From NCBI RefSeq assembly GCF_933775445.1, contig NC_065873.1, positions 13,454,001 through 13,518,000 on the forward strand: DNA of 64,000 nucleotides. The letters are read 5' to 3'. The notes under the pieces are model-generated. The model was not told the DNA's origin. It saw only the letters and a list, made by a program, of their open reading frames with translations, and did no database searches. Shown in pieces: positions 12,471-24,294 of the stretch. The translations under genes were made by a program, and so were the position numbers. Positions within the stretch are counted from its first letter, which is position 1. Each line of letters opens with the position of its first letter. Source of the stretch: Argentina anserina (taxonomy: Eukaryota; Streptophyta; Magnoliopsida; Rosales; Rosaceae).

Positions 12471-12655
12471 TGAAACAGTAGATTTAATTCGGGAGAAATA
12501 ATTGTGATTTTATTGATAGCATAGAGCCTTATATATAGACATTAAAACAAAAATCCTGATGAATCAGGGAATAACTAACATTCCTTATCTAACTAGGCTA
12601 TACTAATTAGGACAAGATACACCAAGTATGAATAGGAGATGATTCTCCTACAACA
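12471..12655 (-). repeat. Copia 3' LTR
   Basis: It runs from TGAAACA to CTACAACA on the plus strand and matches 15889-16073 with a modest number of substitutions, so the insertion is not recent. Confidence 0.88.
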
Positions 12656-12996
12656 CTCCCCCTTGTATCGCGATCCTAATGTAACATAGTGCAATATTGT
12701 TGCCTCGGTAAAAACCTTGCTAAGCAAAACAAAAACTTCTTGGGTAAAATTAAAAGCTTTGGTCGAAGGATAAAAAGAGAACAACGCACTAACTATAAAT
12801 GGTTAATACATGTGATGTAGACTCCCCCTGATGTCTACAAAACCGCTCCCCCTGATCTTTAACTCAATCTTTGAGCTCTGATAGATGACGCAAGCCAATG
12901 CATTTCACATGTTTCACAAACATGGATATTCAGGACCAAGTATCTCTTCATCATCATCTTTCGGACGGAATGGATATTTCTTGGTATCCAGACATC

Positions 12997-13563
12997 TTAA
13001 GACCATGTGAGTACTAGAAGGTGCATAAATTCCATACATAATTGCCTGAGCATCTTTTGGACGTATGCAGACTGGTGTACAAGGATTCCACCAACTCTAT
13101 GCTTAATTTCGAAACCTAAGCAAAACCGAGTCTTTATTATGTCTTTCATCTCAAATTCTGTTTTCAAGTAGTTTATCGTCTCACCAATCTCATTAAGAGA
13201 TCCAATTATGTTCATGTCATCGACATATACAACTACTATAGCAAAACTAAAACTATTGCGTTTGATAAACACGCAAGGGCACAGTTCATCGTTCTTGTAT
13301 CCCTTCCCAATCGAGTATTCGCTCAAACGTGTATACCACATTCTTCCGGACTGTTTAAGTCCATAAAGTGAGCGTTGTAACCTAATAGCATAGGCATTGC
13401 ATGGCTTACTTGACTTGGGTACTTGAAGTCCATCAGGAACCTTCATGTATATCTCCGTATCTAGATCCCCATAAAGATACGTGGTCACCACATCTAACAG
13501 CTGCATGTCTAGCTTTTCAAATACCACCAGACTTATCAGATATCTGAAGGTAATGATATCCAT
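12997..13563 (-). pseudogene. Copia reverse transcriptase fragment
   Basis: A 188-residue open stretch with copia RT landmarks: LDVVTTYLYGDLDTEIYMKVPDG, QRSLYGLKQSGRMWYTRL, and the active-site box as VVVYVDDMNIIG. It then runs through LGFEIKH and QSAYVQKML before the frame ends. Upstream on the same strand, reading toward 13600, RPGVDYEETYSLV-type RT N-terminal sequence is present but the frame is broken. In an intact element this enzyme copies the RNA into DNA in the particle. The RNase H domain that should follow is absent. Confidence 0.93.
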
Positions 13564-14266
13564 AACCAGAGAATACGTCTCCTCATAGTCAACACCAGGA
13601 CGCTGAGAGAATCCTTGAGCAACAAGTCGCGCTTTATACTGCAGGACTTATCCTTTCTCATTCAGCTTGCGAACAAAGACCCATTTATGTCCAACATGCT
13701 TAACATTCGGCGGTACTTCAAAGACCGGACCGAAAACTTGCCTTTTATTCAGAAAGTAGTTCCGTCTGGATTGATTCCTTCCATTTCGGCCAATCTACTC
13801 TTCGTTAACATTCTTCAACCGAGCGTTGTTCCATGTCGTCGTCGTCGATGATTTCCCGAGCGACGGAATAATCAAACACATCATCTATCCGCATGGAATT
13901 CATATCCATGACTTCTAGAGCATTTAACTCGCTCAATGAGATTTCTTTGTTCTCTGATATCAACAATGAGTTTGAAGCGTCCCTCAGATCATCAAGTGTT
14001 GATTCATGGACATAACTATAATCAGAGATAATCTCGAAGCTCGGGTTGTCCGAGTCTATGATGAGTGGATTAGTTTGTGCCTTGACTTTAGCTCGTTTTC
14101 TTGGTTGTGACTCTGTGAGTCAGTGGAACCCTTCGGCCTCCCCCTCTTCTTGGGAGGAGCCGTGACCGTCGCCGTGCCTCCACCTAGGGTAGGCTTGGCC
14201 GAGCCTTACCCCGGTACGGCGGCATCTTGCGTGAAGTTTGGGACTTCTAACCTCGCATGACAGTTT

Positions 14267-15475
14267 CTAGCAGGTATACTTGATCTCGTCACTTTTTGTA
14301 ATATCCTTAAAGGCGTCAGACATCGAATCTGCCACCTTATGTAACTGCAAAATACGTTGCACTTCAATCTCAAGGTGAGATGTGCGGGGATCCCAATGAG
14401 ACATAGTGAGGGTATTCCACGTCAATTCTCGACGTTTATCTTTAATGGATATGTTCTTATCTCCCCCTAAATGTGGGAAGTGTGTTTCATCAAAGTGACA
14501 ATCTGCAAATCTAGCAGTAAAGAGATCTCCTGTCTGAGGGTCAATGTAGCGGATAATCGTTGGAGATTTATATCCGACATAAATTTTCATTCATCTCTGT
14601 GGACACATTTTCTTACGCAGTGGAGGTGTAATAGGCACATAAACCGCGCAACCAAACGTGCGTAAATGTGAAATGTCAAGCTCATATCTAGTTACCAACC
14701 GGGACGTACTAAAAGGTTGTTTGGTGGTGGGTCTGAAACGAATAAGTATAGTTGCATGCAAGATTGCATATCCCCAAGCAGTTATGGGCAAGTTACAATG
14801 CATAATCAATGCCTGAGCTATAAGCTGTAACTGCTTAATTGTCGCTTCTACCAGTCCGTTCTGAGAATGAATATGGGGTACAGGATGTTCGAAATCAATC
14901 CCGATGGACATACAATAATCATCAAATGTCTTCGAAGTGAATTCTCCTGCATTATCCAGTCTAATAGACTTAATTGGATGGTCAAGGTGGTGAGCCCTAA
15001 GTTTAATTATTTGAGCAAGGAGCTTCAGAAATGCAACATTGCGTGTGGACAATAGATTGACATGTGACCAGCGTGTCGATGCATCTACCAGAACCATAAA
15101 GTATCGAAATGGTCCGCATTCTGGATGTACTGGTCCACATATATCACTTTGGATCCTTTGTAAGAATGGAATGTTCTGTGTATTATCAACTGCAAAGGAA
15201 GGCTTTGCCTGCATCTTTGTGAATGCAAAAGCTTTACAAAATGATTTATGGGCATTAGAGATCGCGAAAAATGGATCGCATAACTCCTTGGGCTCTATCA
15301 CGGCCTTATAGGACCGTGGGAAAGCCTTGGTAGGCCGAGAGGCCGAGCCATGGCTGGACACAGGTGCCATAGCCATGCTAGCATCATTCACGGCTTGTGG
15401 GGTTCTCACATGTCTATTGGCTTTGAAAAATGGATGACCGTGTGAAGTTACACCAACAAATGGTAACAGCGGCAC
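14267..15475 (-). pseudogene. Copia integrase region with internal stop
   Basis: Two in-frame blocks, 14591-15475 and 14267-14590, are separated by a single stop at 14591-14593. The first holds the integrase core. The DDE residues are visible in IQSDICGPV, in IRLDNAGEF and in SQNGLVEATIKQLQ, and the block ends in the LRTFGCAVYVP motif of the copia integrase C-terminus. The second begins KIYVGYKSPTIIRYIDPQTG, the usual continuation. The zinc-finger region upstream is degraded, leaving only a CKAFAFTKMQ-like remnant. Between 13600 and 14266 lies the Ser/Thr- and acid-rich linker that joins integrase to RT in this family, with frame breaks. Confidence 0.92.
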
Positions 15476-15888
15476 TCCTAAAACTCGATACCAGATGAGT
15501 CATATCTCTGTGTATCACCCGAGAAGCCGAAGAATCGGGTTGACAAGAAAATGGAGTTTGAAAGTCTATCTCATCAAAGTAAATTTCATTAAAAGTATGA
15601 ATTTTAATTTATAAATTTACCGTGAATTGTAAAAATATTGAATTTTCTTCTTATTCTCTTCTTTTCCTTTCCTTAGCTCGACAACAATCTTGAAGCTTTG
15701 TCTTCAACTTGGTGTTGCGGTAAAGGGGGGTTAGGCCACCGAGAGGCAATGGCCGGACAGAGAGGTAGGGAGGAGGCCGGCGGCGGTAGGAGAAGGTGCA
15801 GCTGGTCGGAAAAAAAACTAGGGTTTTAGGTTTTTTTTTCGGGTTCTAGGCCTATGGTTTTCAGAGCTAGAGCTACGTGCTGATAACG

Positions 15889-16073
15889 TGAAACATTAGA
15901 ATGAATTCGAGAGAAATAATTGTGATTTTATTGATAGCATACAGCCTTATATATAAGCATTACAACAAAGATCTTGATGAATAAGAGAATAGCTAACATT
16001 ACTTATCTAACTAGGCTATACTAATTATGACAAAATACACCAAATATGAATATGAGATGATTCTCCTACAACA
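15889..16073 (-). repeat. Copia 5' LTR
   Basis: Partner of 12471-12655. On the minus strand it is followed by CGTTATCAGCACG, a sequence found at the primer-binding position of many plant copia elements. Confidence 0.88.
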
Positions 16074-17565
16074 GTAATTTTAAATTTTCAATATTTGTAG
16101 TGGACATAAAATAGATAAACACCTAATGATAACGACTAAATAAATGTGTATAGCTAATAGTCTGCCATATCAACTTATCTACACAGTTGAGCCTTTTCCA
16201 TTGAAGGCTAAATTGTTGAGGACTTTAAACGCAGTTTATCACAAATTGACCTTTAAACCGGACCAAATCACCACGATTTGGGTTTAAATGAGTAACCAAT
16301 TGTTTTTGCAAATTTTACTCAGGTAAGAAAAATCGACCAATAATCCAATCAAAAACTGACACGTAATACGCCAAAATATGAGTGACTGATTTTCTTTATT
16401 TTTTCGGTAAAAATCCAAGTATTTAAAACCCTACCTCGCCCTCTTCTGCGTTCCTGGGTTTTTATTTCTGCGCACCAAAACAAATTAGGGCTTCTGATTC
16501 TCAGGTAACTCTCGCCAAAATTTCTTCTGGATGGAACATCCTCTTCCCGCACTTTGTTTCAGATTAATCAAAACCCAATTCGAATATTTGAAATTGCATT
16601 GTTGTAAATATGTTCATCGATGTATTCTTATAGTAATTTTAAGGTTCGCTGCCATTGAAATTCATAGATGACAAAGCAACAAACCAGTTCTAACCCAAAA
16701 TTTTATAACAAAGATTAAACTTTTTGTATCATTATGCGAAGATGTATAGTACCCAGAGCTTGGGCTTCGCTTTGATTGAGATGATGGGTACCTAAAGGTT
16801 TTAGCTTTTGAGAGGATGTCTTTGGTTTTTGGAAACATTCTAGTTATTTCTTTATTTGAAGGGGATTGATGAATGTGTTTGTGTCATCTGCATGTGGGTT
16901 TTAGTATTCTCGGTGTCTTTGTCGATATTGGGAATTTTGTTGCCCTTTGGATCCAAGGCCAGCTTGAGTATTTTCACGTCGAGTTTCTGTGAAGTGTTTT
17001 CTGTTGGTGTCGAGAAAGAGTTCATAACTTCATGTAAATTTTCATGTGTGGAACTATTTTCAGTCTGGGATTATTAGTTACTAGCTACAAAAAGTCCTAA
17101 ATTGCTTGGAGCTTTGTCGTTGTTTTGCTCTTTTTTTTTTTGTTCTTGTTAGTTTTTGTGGTTTGTGGATTATTTGCAATTTATTATTCCTTTGGGCAAC
17201 TACATTCTTGTTTCTTTGAGAATTTCTCAAGTGTTGTACTGGAGCTGATTGGGAAACAACACTACAACTTTATTTCCCCAACAGTCGATCCTATGGACTT
17301 ATTTTGGATTAGCGTTCGTAGATCCTAGAGTATGTCCAATGGATTGACCTTACAGTATTTGTTTTTGAGTTCTAATGTGATCTATTGAAAAATTTAGATG
17401 TTGTGCCTATCGTTGTGGAGTGTCTTAACTATTTGCTACATTTGGTTTTATAATCGAGTTGATTCTTTGATGTTGAATGGTTTTGTTCTGATGATTTTTT
17501 TTGTTGGAACTGCAGGAAACTGAGTAATATTTTGAGCGGAAAAGAGGCTTGTTAACCAATTAAAA
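16074..17565 (+). promoter_or_regulatory. RPB6 promoter region, 5'UTR exon and 5'UTR intron
   Basis: The 5'UTR exon probably begins near 16430 and ends at 16504 (TTCTCAG before GTAACT). A 1011-base intron (16505-17515) ends TGTTGGAACTGCAG, and the UTR resumes at 17516. Several short ORFs lie in the intron but none looks real. A leader intron is common in plant housekeeping genes. The exact transcription start is not visible. Confidence 0.6.
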
Positions 17566-17601
17566 ATGGCTGATGATGATTACAATGAGATGGATATTGG
17601 G

Positions 17602-17637
<36 letters not shown>

Positions 17638-19246
17638 AGACAGCACCCTCCCTCATATGTCTGACTACCAAATTTCAGCATTGTTGTTAAAAATAGGGGA
17701 CCCTAAAAATAATGTTTTACTGAGTTTAACACTGAAGCAACTCCAATAGTGACTTAATGATTTTTTTAATACAGATATGAGGATGAGCCTGCAGAGCCAG
17801 AAATAGAAGTAAGCATTTATTATCTTTTTTATTTTTCAATTTTGTAAGAAAAGTTGCTAAGACTGATGGGATATCAATGGTCAGGAAGGTGCAGAGGAGG
17901 AAGATGTGGATAACAATGATGATATTGCTGGAGATGCCATTGAAACTGATGACAAGGAAGAACAAGTACCTGTGGAACGGCCTCGCAAGACATCAAAATT
18001 TATGACCAAATATGAACGCGCTCGAATCTTGGGTACCCGTGCTGTGCAGATTAGGTACTATAAAATCTTATTAGTCTGGTAATTTGTTGATTAATTTTGG
18101 TTGACCTTTTAAAATCTATTTTTTGGATGAACAGCATGAATGCCCCTGTCATGGTTGAGTTGGAGGGTGAGACCGATCCACTTGAGGTATTAGATTTTCT
18201 AAGCTATTCTGAATGCCGACAGTTCTTGTATATGTTGTTACCTTCTATGCTTTACCCCTCTGTACTTACATACATTGATTTTTTAACTCCTATTACTGAA
18301 TTTTTTTAACCCTCATAATATCATGTAATTTTAAAATTGCATCTCCTTTTTGATGTGATATTTTTTAGCTTTACTTCTTTTGCACAAACTAGAGATTCTA
18401 TGGTTTTCATTTGTTGTTTTCTTTACCCCCCCCCCCCCCCAAATTTGAGTAAGATGTAAAAAATGAGGAATGTTAGAAATCCATGTTGCAATCATATCAG
18501 AAAATTAAATGTTTAGATTTCTTGCATAATGCCATCAACAAGAGAAATGGTGTGTTGTGAGTATTTGCATCTTGGCAGTGCATGAGATTAGCAATATACA
18601 AACATATTTCTGGTTTGTCAATTGTTAAGTAACTATATTCTCAGTTTTTTTCTCTATTAAATGCGATATTACAATTGAGAAAAAATTGTATGAGGTGCTC
18701 TGTAGTTTAGATGCTTTATTCTTCTTCTAGTGCCATTTCTTTTGTAGCAGAAAGAACTCTCGTTTCTTTTAATGTTATGTTTTCAGAATGCAAACTGCAA
18801 AGTTTGTGTGGCTTATAAATTGACCAGCAAGTCTTGTTGAAGAAAAATTTAACAAAGAGCATTGACATGTGAGAGCTTTAATTATCATATATGTTAAATG
18901 TTGCTTCCTTATTCTACACAAGTGTGATCTTCTTGAGTTTTGGTTTACTTAGATTGCTATGAAGGAGCTTCGTGAGCGGAAGATACCCTTTACCATCCGC
19001 CGCTACCTGCCTGATGGAAGGTGAGATTCTGATTTTAGTTTTGCTTCAGTTCATGTATTGAAATTTACGTCGGTAGCTATTCAACGAGTTTGAAAATTAT
19101 GCACCATAGAGTTGTAAATTCTCTGTGATTATGTGTCTTTGAAAACCAAATAATTATGGGTATGTATAATTTTCAGTTATGAAGACTGGGGAGTTGATGA
19201 GCTGATTGTGGAAGATTCCTGGAAGAGGCAGGTGGGAGGTAACTGA
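17566..19246 (+). CDS. NRPB6A: RNA polymerase subunit RPB6 (shared subunit of Pol I, II, III; also IV/V)
   Basis: Coding exons are 17566-17600, 17775-17808, 17885-18054, 18135-18186, 18953-19020 and 19177-19246, giving 429 bases or 142 residues. The start ATG follows AACCAATTAAAA and gives [12 protein letters not shown]. Residues ~1-50 are acidic and disordered. The rest is the conserved RPB6 fold: [57 protein letters not shown], and the C-terminal [20 protein letters not shown]. Length and order match plant RPB6. The subunit clamps against the largest subunit and is shared by nuclear polymerases. Intron 5 (18187-18952) contains the left breakpoint of the duplication; the gene itself is intact. 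The 3'UTR runs to roughly 19440. The product is certain; the A/B paralogue assignment is not. Confidence 0.97.
17601..17639 (+). repeat. (CT)n(CA)n microsatellite at the RPB6 intron 2 donor
   Basis: The intron opens GTCTCTCTCT and passes into (CA)n, so the repeat begins at the splice site itself. Confidence 0.85.
18427..18440 (+). repeat. Poly-C tract in RPB6 intron 5
   Basis: About 14 consecutive C bases lie ~70 bases before the duplication boundary. A similar C run lies upstream of the kinase gene at 61219-61232. Exact lengths are likely to be unreliable. Confidence 0.7.
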
Positions 19247-19446
19247 TCTCTTAATTACAAGGAAGCAAAATGTGCTCTAAAACTTGTTCGGAGGATTTTG
19301 CTCTTGTTATTTTGTATTTTGGCACGAGCCCTATGTTCTACATGTCAGAACAGTTCTATGTCAATGAGTTTGAAACTTTTGTGTATGCTGCTGTAATGTC
19401 AAATATGTAAAGAGTGGGCAGTTCATTAGTGCGTTATTGTTGAATC

Positions 19447-20303
19447 TATGCATGTACACAATGTGCAAAACTGCAAATTGAATGCTTTGTCTGAGGGCAA
19501 GCTTTTCTCATAGAGCCCGACATTGACTAAGTAAACACATGAGTGGCAAATTAAGTTCCAACTCTGCTGCCTAAGGAACAGTTGTATTTGTATCTAATGG
19601 TTTCCTTGTGAATGTATTTCACTGGACGACCATATGCAAGGGTGGTTTCTGGGTTTCTTATTGTCAAACCCTGAAGCTTAGCCAGCATAATTAGTTCGTT
19701 ATCGTCTATCTATCCCCGCCAGTTGCATTGTCTCATTATTTCATTCTATATTCAACTTCAACATTTAATATGAGGGTGTGAATCAAATTAATTTATCAAT
19801 GTATAAGAACAATGAAAGATGGATAGTTTTCATGTGTAAGATAAACTCAAAATCTGTTGTCAACTGGTGTTATCTAAAAGCAAGCAAAAACTTCTTATTT
19901 TGTGAAACACGTTTTATTCTAGAAGTTGACTTGGGTTCAACACATCACTGCGAGCTTGATTGATGATATTTTGAAATTTAGATCACTTAATTTCGAACTT
20001 TGTTAACGCAAAGATGTCAAAAACCTCATTCAATAGGAGTGAGACCGTATCACCGTAAGAGCATCCCTGCTCTAATTCTATCTTAAAATCAGGCAAATGC
20101 TAAGACCACATTAGATTTACATTTTTTTGTTAATTTCTTCCAATTTCTCAAGTTACCAACCAACGATATAGTCTTCAAGTAATTCGCTATTTACATGTGG
20201 AAAATTTTTCCATTTATCATATGGAATTAAGTAATATCATCTCAATTACTCATAGCTTCATTAGCTCATTTTGTCTTGTCTATCAGAGAAAAATGAAACA
20301 ACC
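19447..20303 (+). other. RPB6 3' flank, duplicated
   Basis: No gene. It is similar to 36790-37780 throughout, with small indels, and so lies inside the duplication. Confidence 0.7.
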
Positions 20304-20311
20304 ATGGTATA

Positions 20312-22127
20312 CAGTGGCAGATCTAGAAATTTCGATTAGTCAAGACAATTCTCATACTAATTAGTAAAATATTAAAATTAAAAATAATATTAATTAAAAA
20401 TAAATTAAAAGAAAAGGCAACAACTAATAAAGGAATTTTTTTAATATGGCAATCCAAGTCCTCATTTAGATTCATCAAACTCAAAAATCTAAATGTAATA
20501 CCATAAAAATTGAGGTTTGCAACTCCTCTTGTTTTTTTAAATGGACATATGCGAAATGAGTAGAAGCTAGGGCTCAATTACGAATGTGTTTTTTTTTTGA
20601 GAAAAAGAAATTATATATATTGCAGTAAAAAGATCACAACCAGGTGGAACACTCGGTGGTGGAACTAGATTTCACACACTCATTCCTACCAAGACGGCTA
20701 GTCACAAGACTATCCAAAAAAAACAATAGACATGATCCAAGAATACATAATCCCGAACCAATTAAACCAATTCCAGAAGTAGTCGATACTTGCCGTCAAT
20801 CTCAAGAAGAAAACTGCTCTAATAGCATCACATACCAAAACATCTAACATATTTGCAGAGACAAACCTCCCAATACATTGACACCCAGAAAGAACCGACT
20901 TTTAAATAATCCATGAAAATGACATGCACCATAAACATGTGCACCCAACGGCACGACCAACAACCTACCTACCAATACCCTAACCCTCGCTCAAGGAAGA
21001 GGGACGACTAAGGCAAAAAAAACCTTTAAAAAAATAGAACACCAAAACTTGGACAACAAGGCCCAAGCCCTCCTAAAAAACCCTAATTGTCCCAACCCTA
21101 GGCCCAAATGGCCCAAGCCCACCTTCATCGAATCTCAAGGGACCAGCTGGAGATACCATCGACATGTCGCGTCTTCCGATCACAATATCGTTCGCCCAAC
21201 AACACCACTGGAGGCTGCCCTGAAACCACACCTTGAATCTGTGGCGAGGAGAAGCAAACCACCCATCCAAAATAAAACCGGATTGAATCCCCGAACCAAC
21301 CGTCAACTTACTACCAACGAGATTCAATCTGCAACCCTAGAGCGCCTCCATGGCCTCACCGTCGAGCAGCAAGCCGTGCAAACAAGAATCAAACAACATC
21401 TCAACCCGCATCTGAACAGCTACCCCCTCTCAACCCACCACCAGCAACCATTCAAGCGAAGCCACCGATTGACCCGCCCTAATTCCCATCTGACGACAAC
21501 GTTGGTGGACGCGTCGTTTGACGAAACTGATTTTTCTTTCTTTGAAACCCTAGAGTGATTCCGGTTTAGGCAGAGCCCTTTTTTACTCTGAGTCCTGTTC
21601 AATTACAAATGTGTTTGCTAATTAAGTGGAAGAGAAAAAATTATTGTATGTACCAGTACATAGTCTATGTGGCGTTCCCTTTTAATGTTATTGGTCTATT
21701 TTTACTGTATTTATTTCTAATTGGTTAATTATATTTAAATAATTATTTTCCTTTTACCACATGCATGTTTACCATACCATGACATAATATGATTGACTAG
21801 GTATACCACGTGGTGTTCCGGGCACACATAATAATTTCTCGTGGAAGAGTTCAATTATAAATATGTCAAAGTTTTTTCTTCTTTCTCTAATTGAATTCTA
21901 AAAGGAGTATAATTGACCTACCATTTAATAAGATGACGTGGTTCTTATAGTTTGTGAACAAAAGAACACTGGGAATTTTTTTCTTCCCCAAATTCAACTG
22001 GTTTTTTCCTTTTTTTTTTCTGCCATTTTTTCATGACTTACATACCACTAACTCGTATAATCAAAGAAAAAGTAAAAACTCGGCCTAGGCAAGCGCCTAG
22101 ACTGGCCTGTATATGGATCTGCCACTA
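20312..22127. mobile_element. hAT-like non-autonomous element with 8-bp target duplication
   Basis: It starts CAGTGGCAGATCTAG and ends GGATCTGCCACTA. It is flanked by ATGGTATA at 20304-20311 and 22128-22135. The terminal CAGTGGCAGATC inverted repeat and 8-base duplication are hAT hallmarks. Copy B has no counterpart (it reads straight through near 37785), which serves as an empty site. No transposase is present. Inside lies a LINE-type insertion. Confidence 0.85.
20591..21599 (-). mobile_element. Internally deleted LINE/L1-like retroposon nested in the hAT element
   Basis: The insert is flanked by CAATTACGAATGTGTT (20575-20590) and CAATTACAAATGTGTT (21600-21615), a 16-base target duplication with one mismatch. 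A T run at 20589-20598 is the poly(A) tail read on the minus strand. The 5' half is relatively GC-rich, like a plant L1 leader; no endonuclease or RT frame remains. A 169-codon plus-strand ORF at 21049-21558 is antisense to the element and not a gene. Confidence 0.75.
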
Positions 22128-22166
22128 ATGGTATATGTATATATATATATATATATACATAGATCA

Positions 22167-22437
22167 AGAGTGGACGTCCGCATAGTGCGGATTCGCCCAT
22201 TCCGCCGACCAGTGACGCGCAACGATTGCACGGATAGTGCTGGCCGGAGCTTTATTGCCGGAATTTGTAAATTTCCACAAATTGAAAAATTTCGGCCAGC
22301 GCTGAAGCTTCGGCCGACACAGACAGGAGTATCGAGAGGGGGTAATGTGGCGGGCAACATCCGCGCTATCGTTGCGCATCGCCGGTCGCTGGAATCATCG
22401 ATGTCCGCACTTTTGATGCATTGCGGACGTCCGCTCT
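22167..22437. mobile_element. Short GC-rich MITE with GGACGTCCGC ends
   Basis: AGAGTGGACGTCCGCA at the left pairs with the inverse of TGCGGACGTCCGCTCT at the right. The arms extend inward through GCGCAACGAT. Its GC content is far above that of the flanks. It lies between two (TA)n runs, so the target duplication is hidden. Confidence 0.8.
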
Positions 22438-22441
22438 ATAA

Positions 22442-22445
<4 letters not shown>

Positions 22446-22490
<45 letters not shown>
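22446..22490. repeat. (TA)n microsatellite
   Basis: About 22 TA units directly right of the GC-rich MITE. Confidence 0.9.
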
Positions 22491-22493
<3 letters not shown>

Positions 22494-23060
22494 AAAACTT
22501 CATGTGTTATGCAAGGGCGGATCCAGCCCAAGGCTTGCGTGAGTTGGAGCCTATGCAAGATTTTTCATCCCAAAATTTTTACTATATGTATGTTAGTGTT
22601 AGCCAAAAAACAATATTTATATATATATAGAATTAGATTTTTTATAGGCATTTCTCCTACATTACCTTATTCTTCTTCTTAAATTATTCAAAATTACCAA
22701 GTAGAACTCTTCTAATATTTTTGTTAGTTATTACTCTATATATTAAATTTGAAATTGCAAATATGAGTTCTTACATTTCCATCTAATCATTTTGCGAACA
22801 AAATTTGTTGGAGTATTTTAATTTGTCTCTGATTTTAAGAATATTGTTCTACATTCATTTACACTTATTTTTAATTTTAAAGACTCACCAACGTCTACAG
22901 TTTACATGATTATATATTTGTATTGGCAAAAAATTCACATTACTGGTTGGCCCTTGAAACAGGCTAAATCAATCTATGACTATAAAGTATAAACACTACA
23001 CTAATTTGTCACTAAACTTGAGAGTTGCATGTGGCTTTTAGGCTTTAGCTTTTCTTTTCT
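22491..23060. other. Intergenic, partly duplicated
   Basis: From about 22940 it matches copy B at 38240. The part before that has no counterpart in copy B and nothing recognised. No gene. Confidence 0.5.
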
Positions 23061-23071
23061 TCTTTCATATG

Positions 23072-23492
23072 GAGTTTTTCCAATGAGGATCATCTTTTTA
23101 AGGACTAGTTGAGAACCAAAGAGATTCACGAACTCTTCGATCTTATTTTTAAATCTCGACATTTAGTTTATAGATACATATAAGTAGATCATCCTTGTAA
23201 ATTTTTGTTCAAATTAAAAATCTTTAAGACATTCATAAATCTGATTTACTCATTAAAAACTTGAATGGTTCATGTTTGACAATTTTGGTCCGTTCACTAA
23301 ATTGATCTACTTTGATACCTTAATCATTACTAAATTAGCTGAAAATTTGTACAAATAATCTACTTATATATACCTAAAATCTAAAATGGTTTAGATGAAA
23401 AAATATAATTAATTAAAAAATAAGTCTAATTAACAATTAAATTTTTGATCTTTAACTAGTTCTCAATAAGATAGTGCTTATTGGAAAAACTC
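23072..23492. mobile_element. Mutator-type MITE absent from copy B
   Basis: The ends GAGTTTTTCCAA and TTGGAAAAACTC are perfect inverses. TCTTTCATA precedes (23061-23069) and follows (23493-23501), a 9-base duplication typical of MULEs. The arms carry TAGATCATCC, TTGTAAATTTTTG and CTAAATTAGCTGAAAATTTGTAC sequences related to the MITEs at 10.6-11.4 kb. Copy B (38350-38390) lacks it. Confidence 0.85.
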
Positions 23493-23501
23493 TCTTTCAT
23501 A

Positions 23502-24294
23502 CATGAGGTTCAATCTGTGTCATTGAACTTCTTCTCTCCAGGGCACCCATGTCAGTAACCGCATAACCGACACAAAGTTACAAACCGAAAAGAAAAGTCC
23601 TTCCCGGCATGGTAAAGATACAAAGGGGAGTCACCAGAGAAAGAAACATATAGCTAGCACATGCTAGGTGGTTTTAGGGTATAGATATGAAGAAATTTGC
23701 TTCTTTTGTTTTTTTGTTTTTAATCAATTGCACCAATTAACTATGAGTCTGTGAATGTAGTATGGAGCTAACTTGGAAGTAAGAACCAGCCTAGCTAGCT
23801 GAGATGGATCATTTATCCATTTATAACGTACAGCTGCATGGCTAGCTAGCTAGGATCAAGAAGAGACTACTTACGAGAACCATGTACGCAACAAAGAGAC
23901 CTTTTATTTGCAATTTCATTAGGATTCCCACATGGTCTCTTGATTAAGCAGAAATCTGGAACAATATGTACTTATATTAATTTCATTACCAACATGCTTC
24001 AATTAGTTTCACTTTGATAGCTCCAAGAGTCGATGAATAATATTGTTGATGCTTCAGATGAACCATTCCATGCCGTGCACTATCACGCGAATCAAAATTT
24101 GATCATCAAGTCGATCAGTTGGGTAATAATCATTATTCAAGCACAGATCGGTCTCCTGAAAATGAACGACAATCAGCCAGAAAGCCTCTTATTCAAAAGT
24201 GAGTAATCCTTAGGTTTCACCATCTCCATATATAACGAACATTGATCGAAAGAAAATATTTTTGTGGATTAATTTGTTCTTGTTAATAAAATGC

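Larger units (their letters stand above)
12471..16073 (-). mobile_element. Shortened Ty1/copia LTR retrotransposon
   Basis: 185-base LTRs (12471-12655 and 15889-16073) flank pol fragments on the minus strand. Probable target duplication: GTAAC at 12466-12470 and GTAAT at 16074-16078, one mismatch. The polypurine tract is the inverse of CTCCCCCTTG at 12656-12665. Order on the minus strand is leader, integrase (15475 to 14267), a degenerate stretch, then reverse transcriptase (13563 to 12997), which is copia order. Gag and protease have no room upstream of integrase (15476-15888), and RNase H is missing after the RT. It is a deleted, defective copy. Short LTRs would fit an Ale/Retrofit-like lineage, but that is a guess. 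Confidence 0.93.

Noticed and set aside
21049..21558. 169-codon plus-strand ORF
   Set aside because: Antisense to the LINE-type insert, whose poly(A) tail shows transcription on the minus strand; composition is typical of an L1 leader.
22113..22682. 189-codon ORF with Tyr-Ile repeats
   Set aside because: Runs through a MITE and two TA microsatellites, which produce the YIYI repeats.
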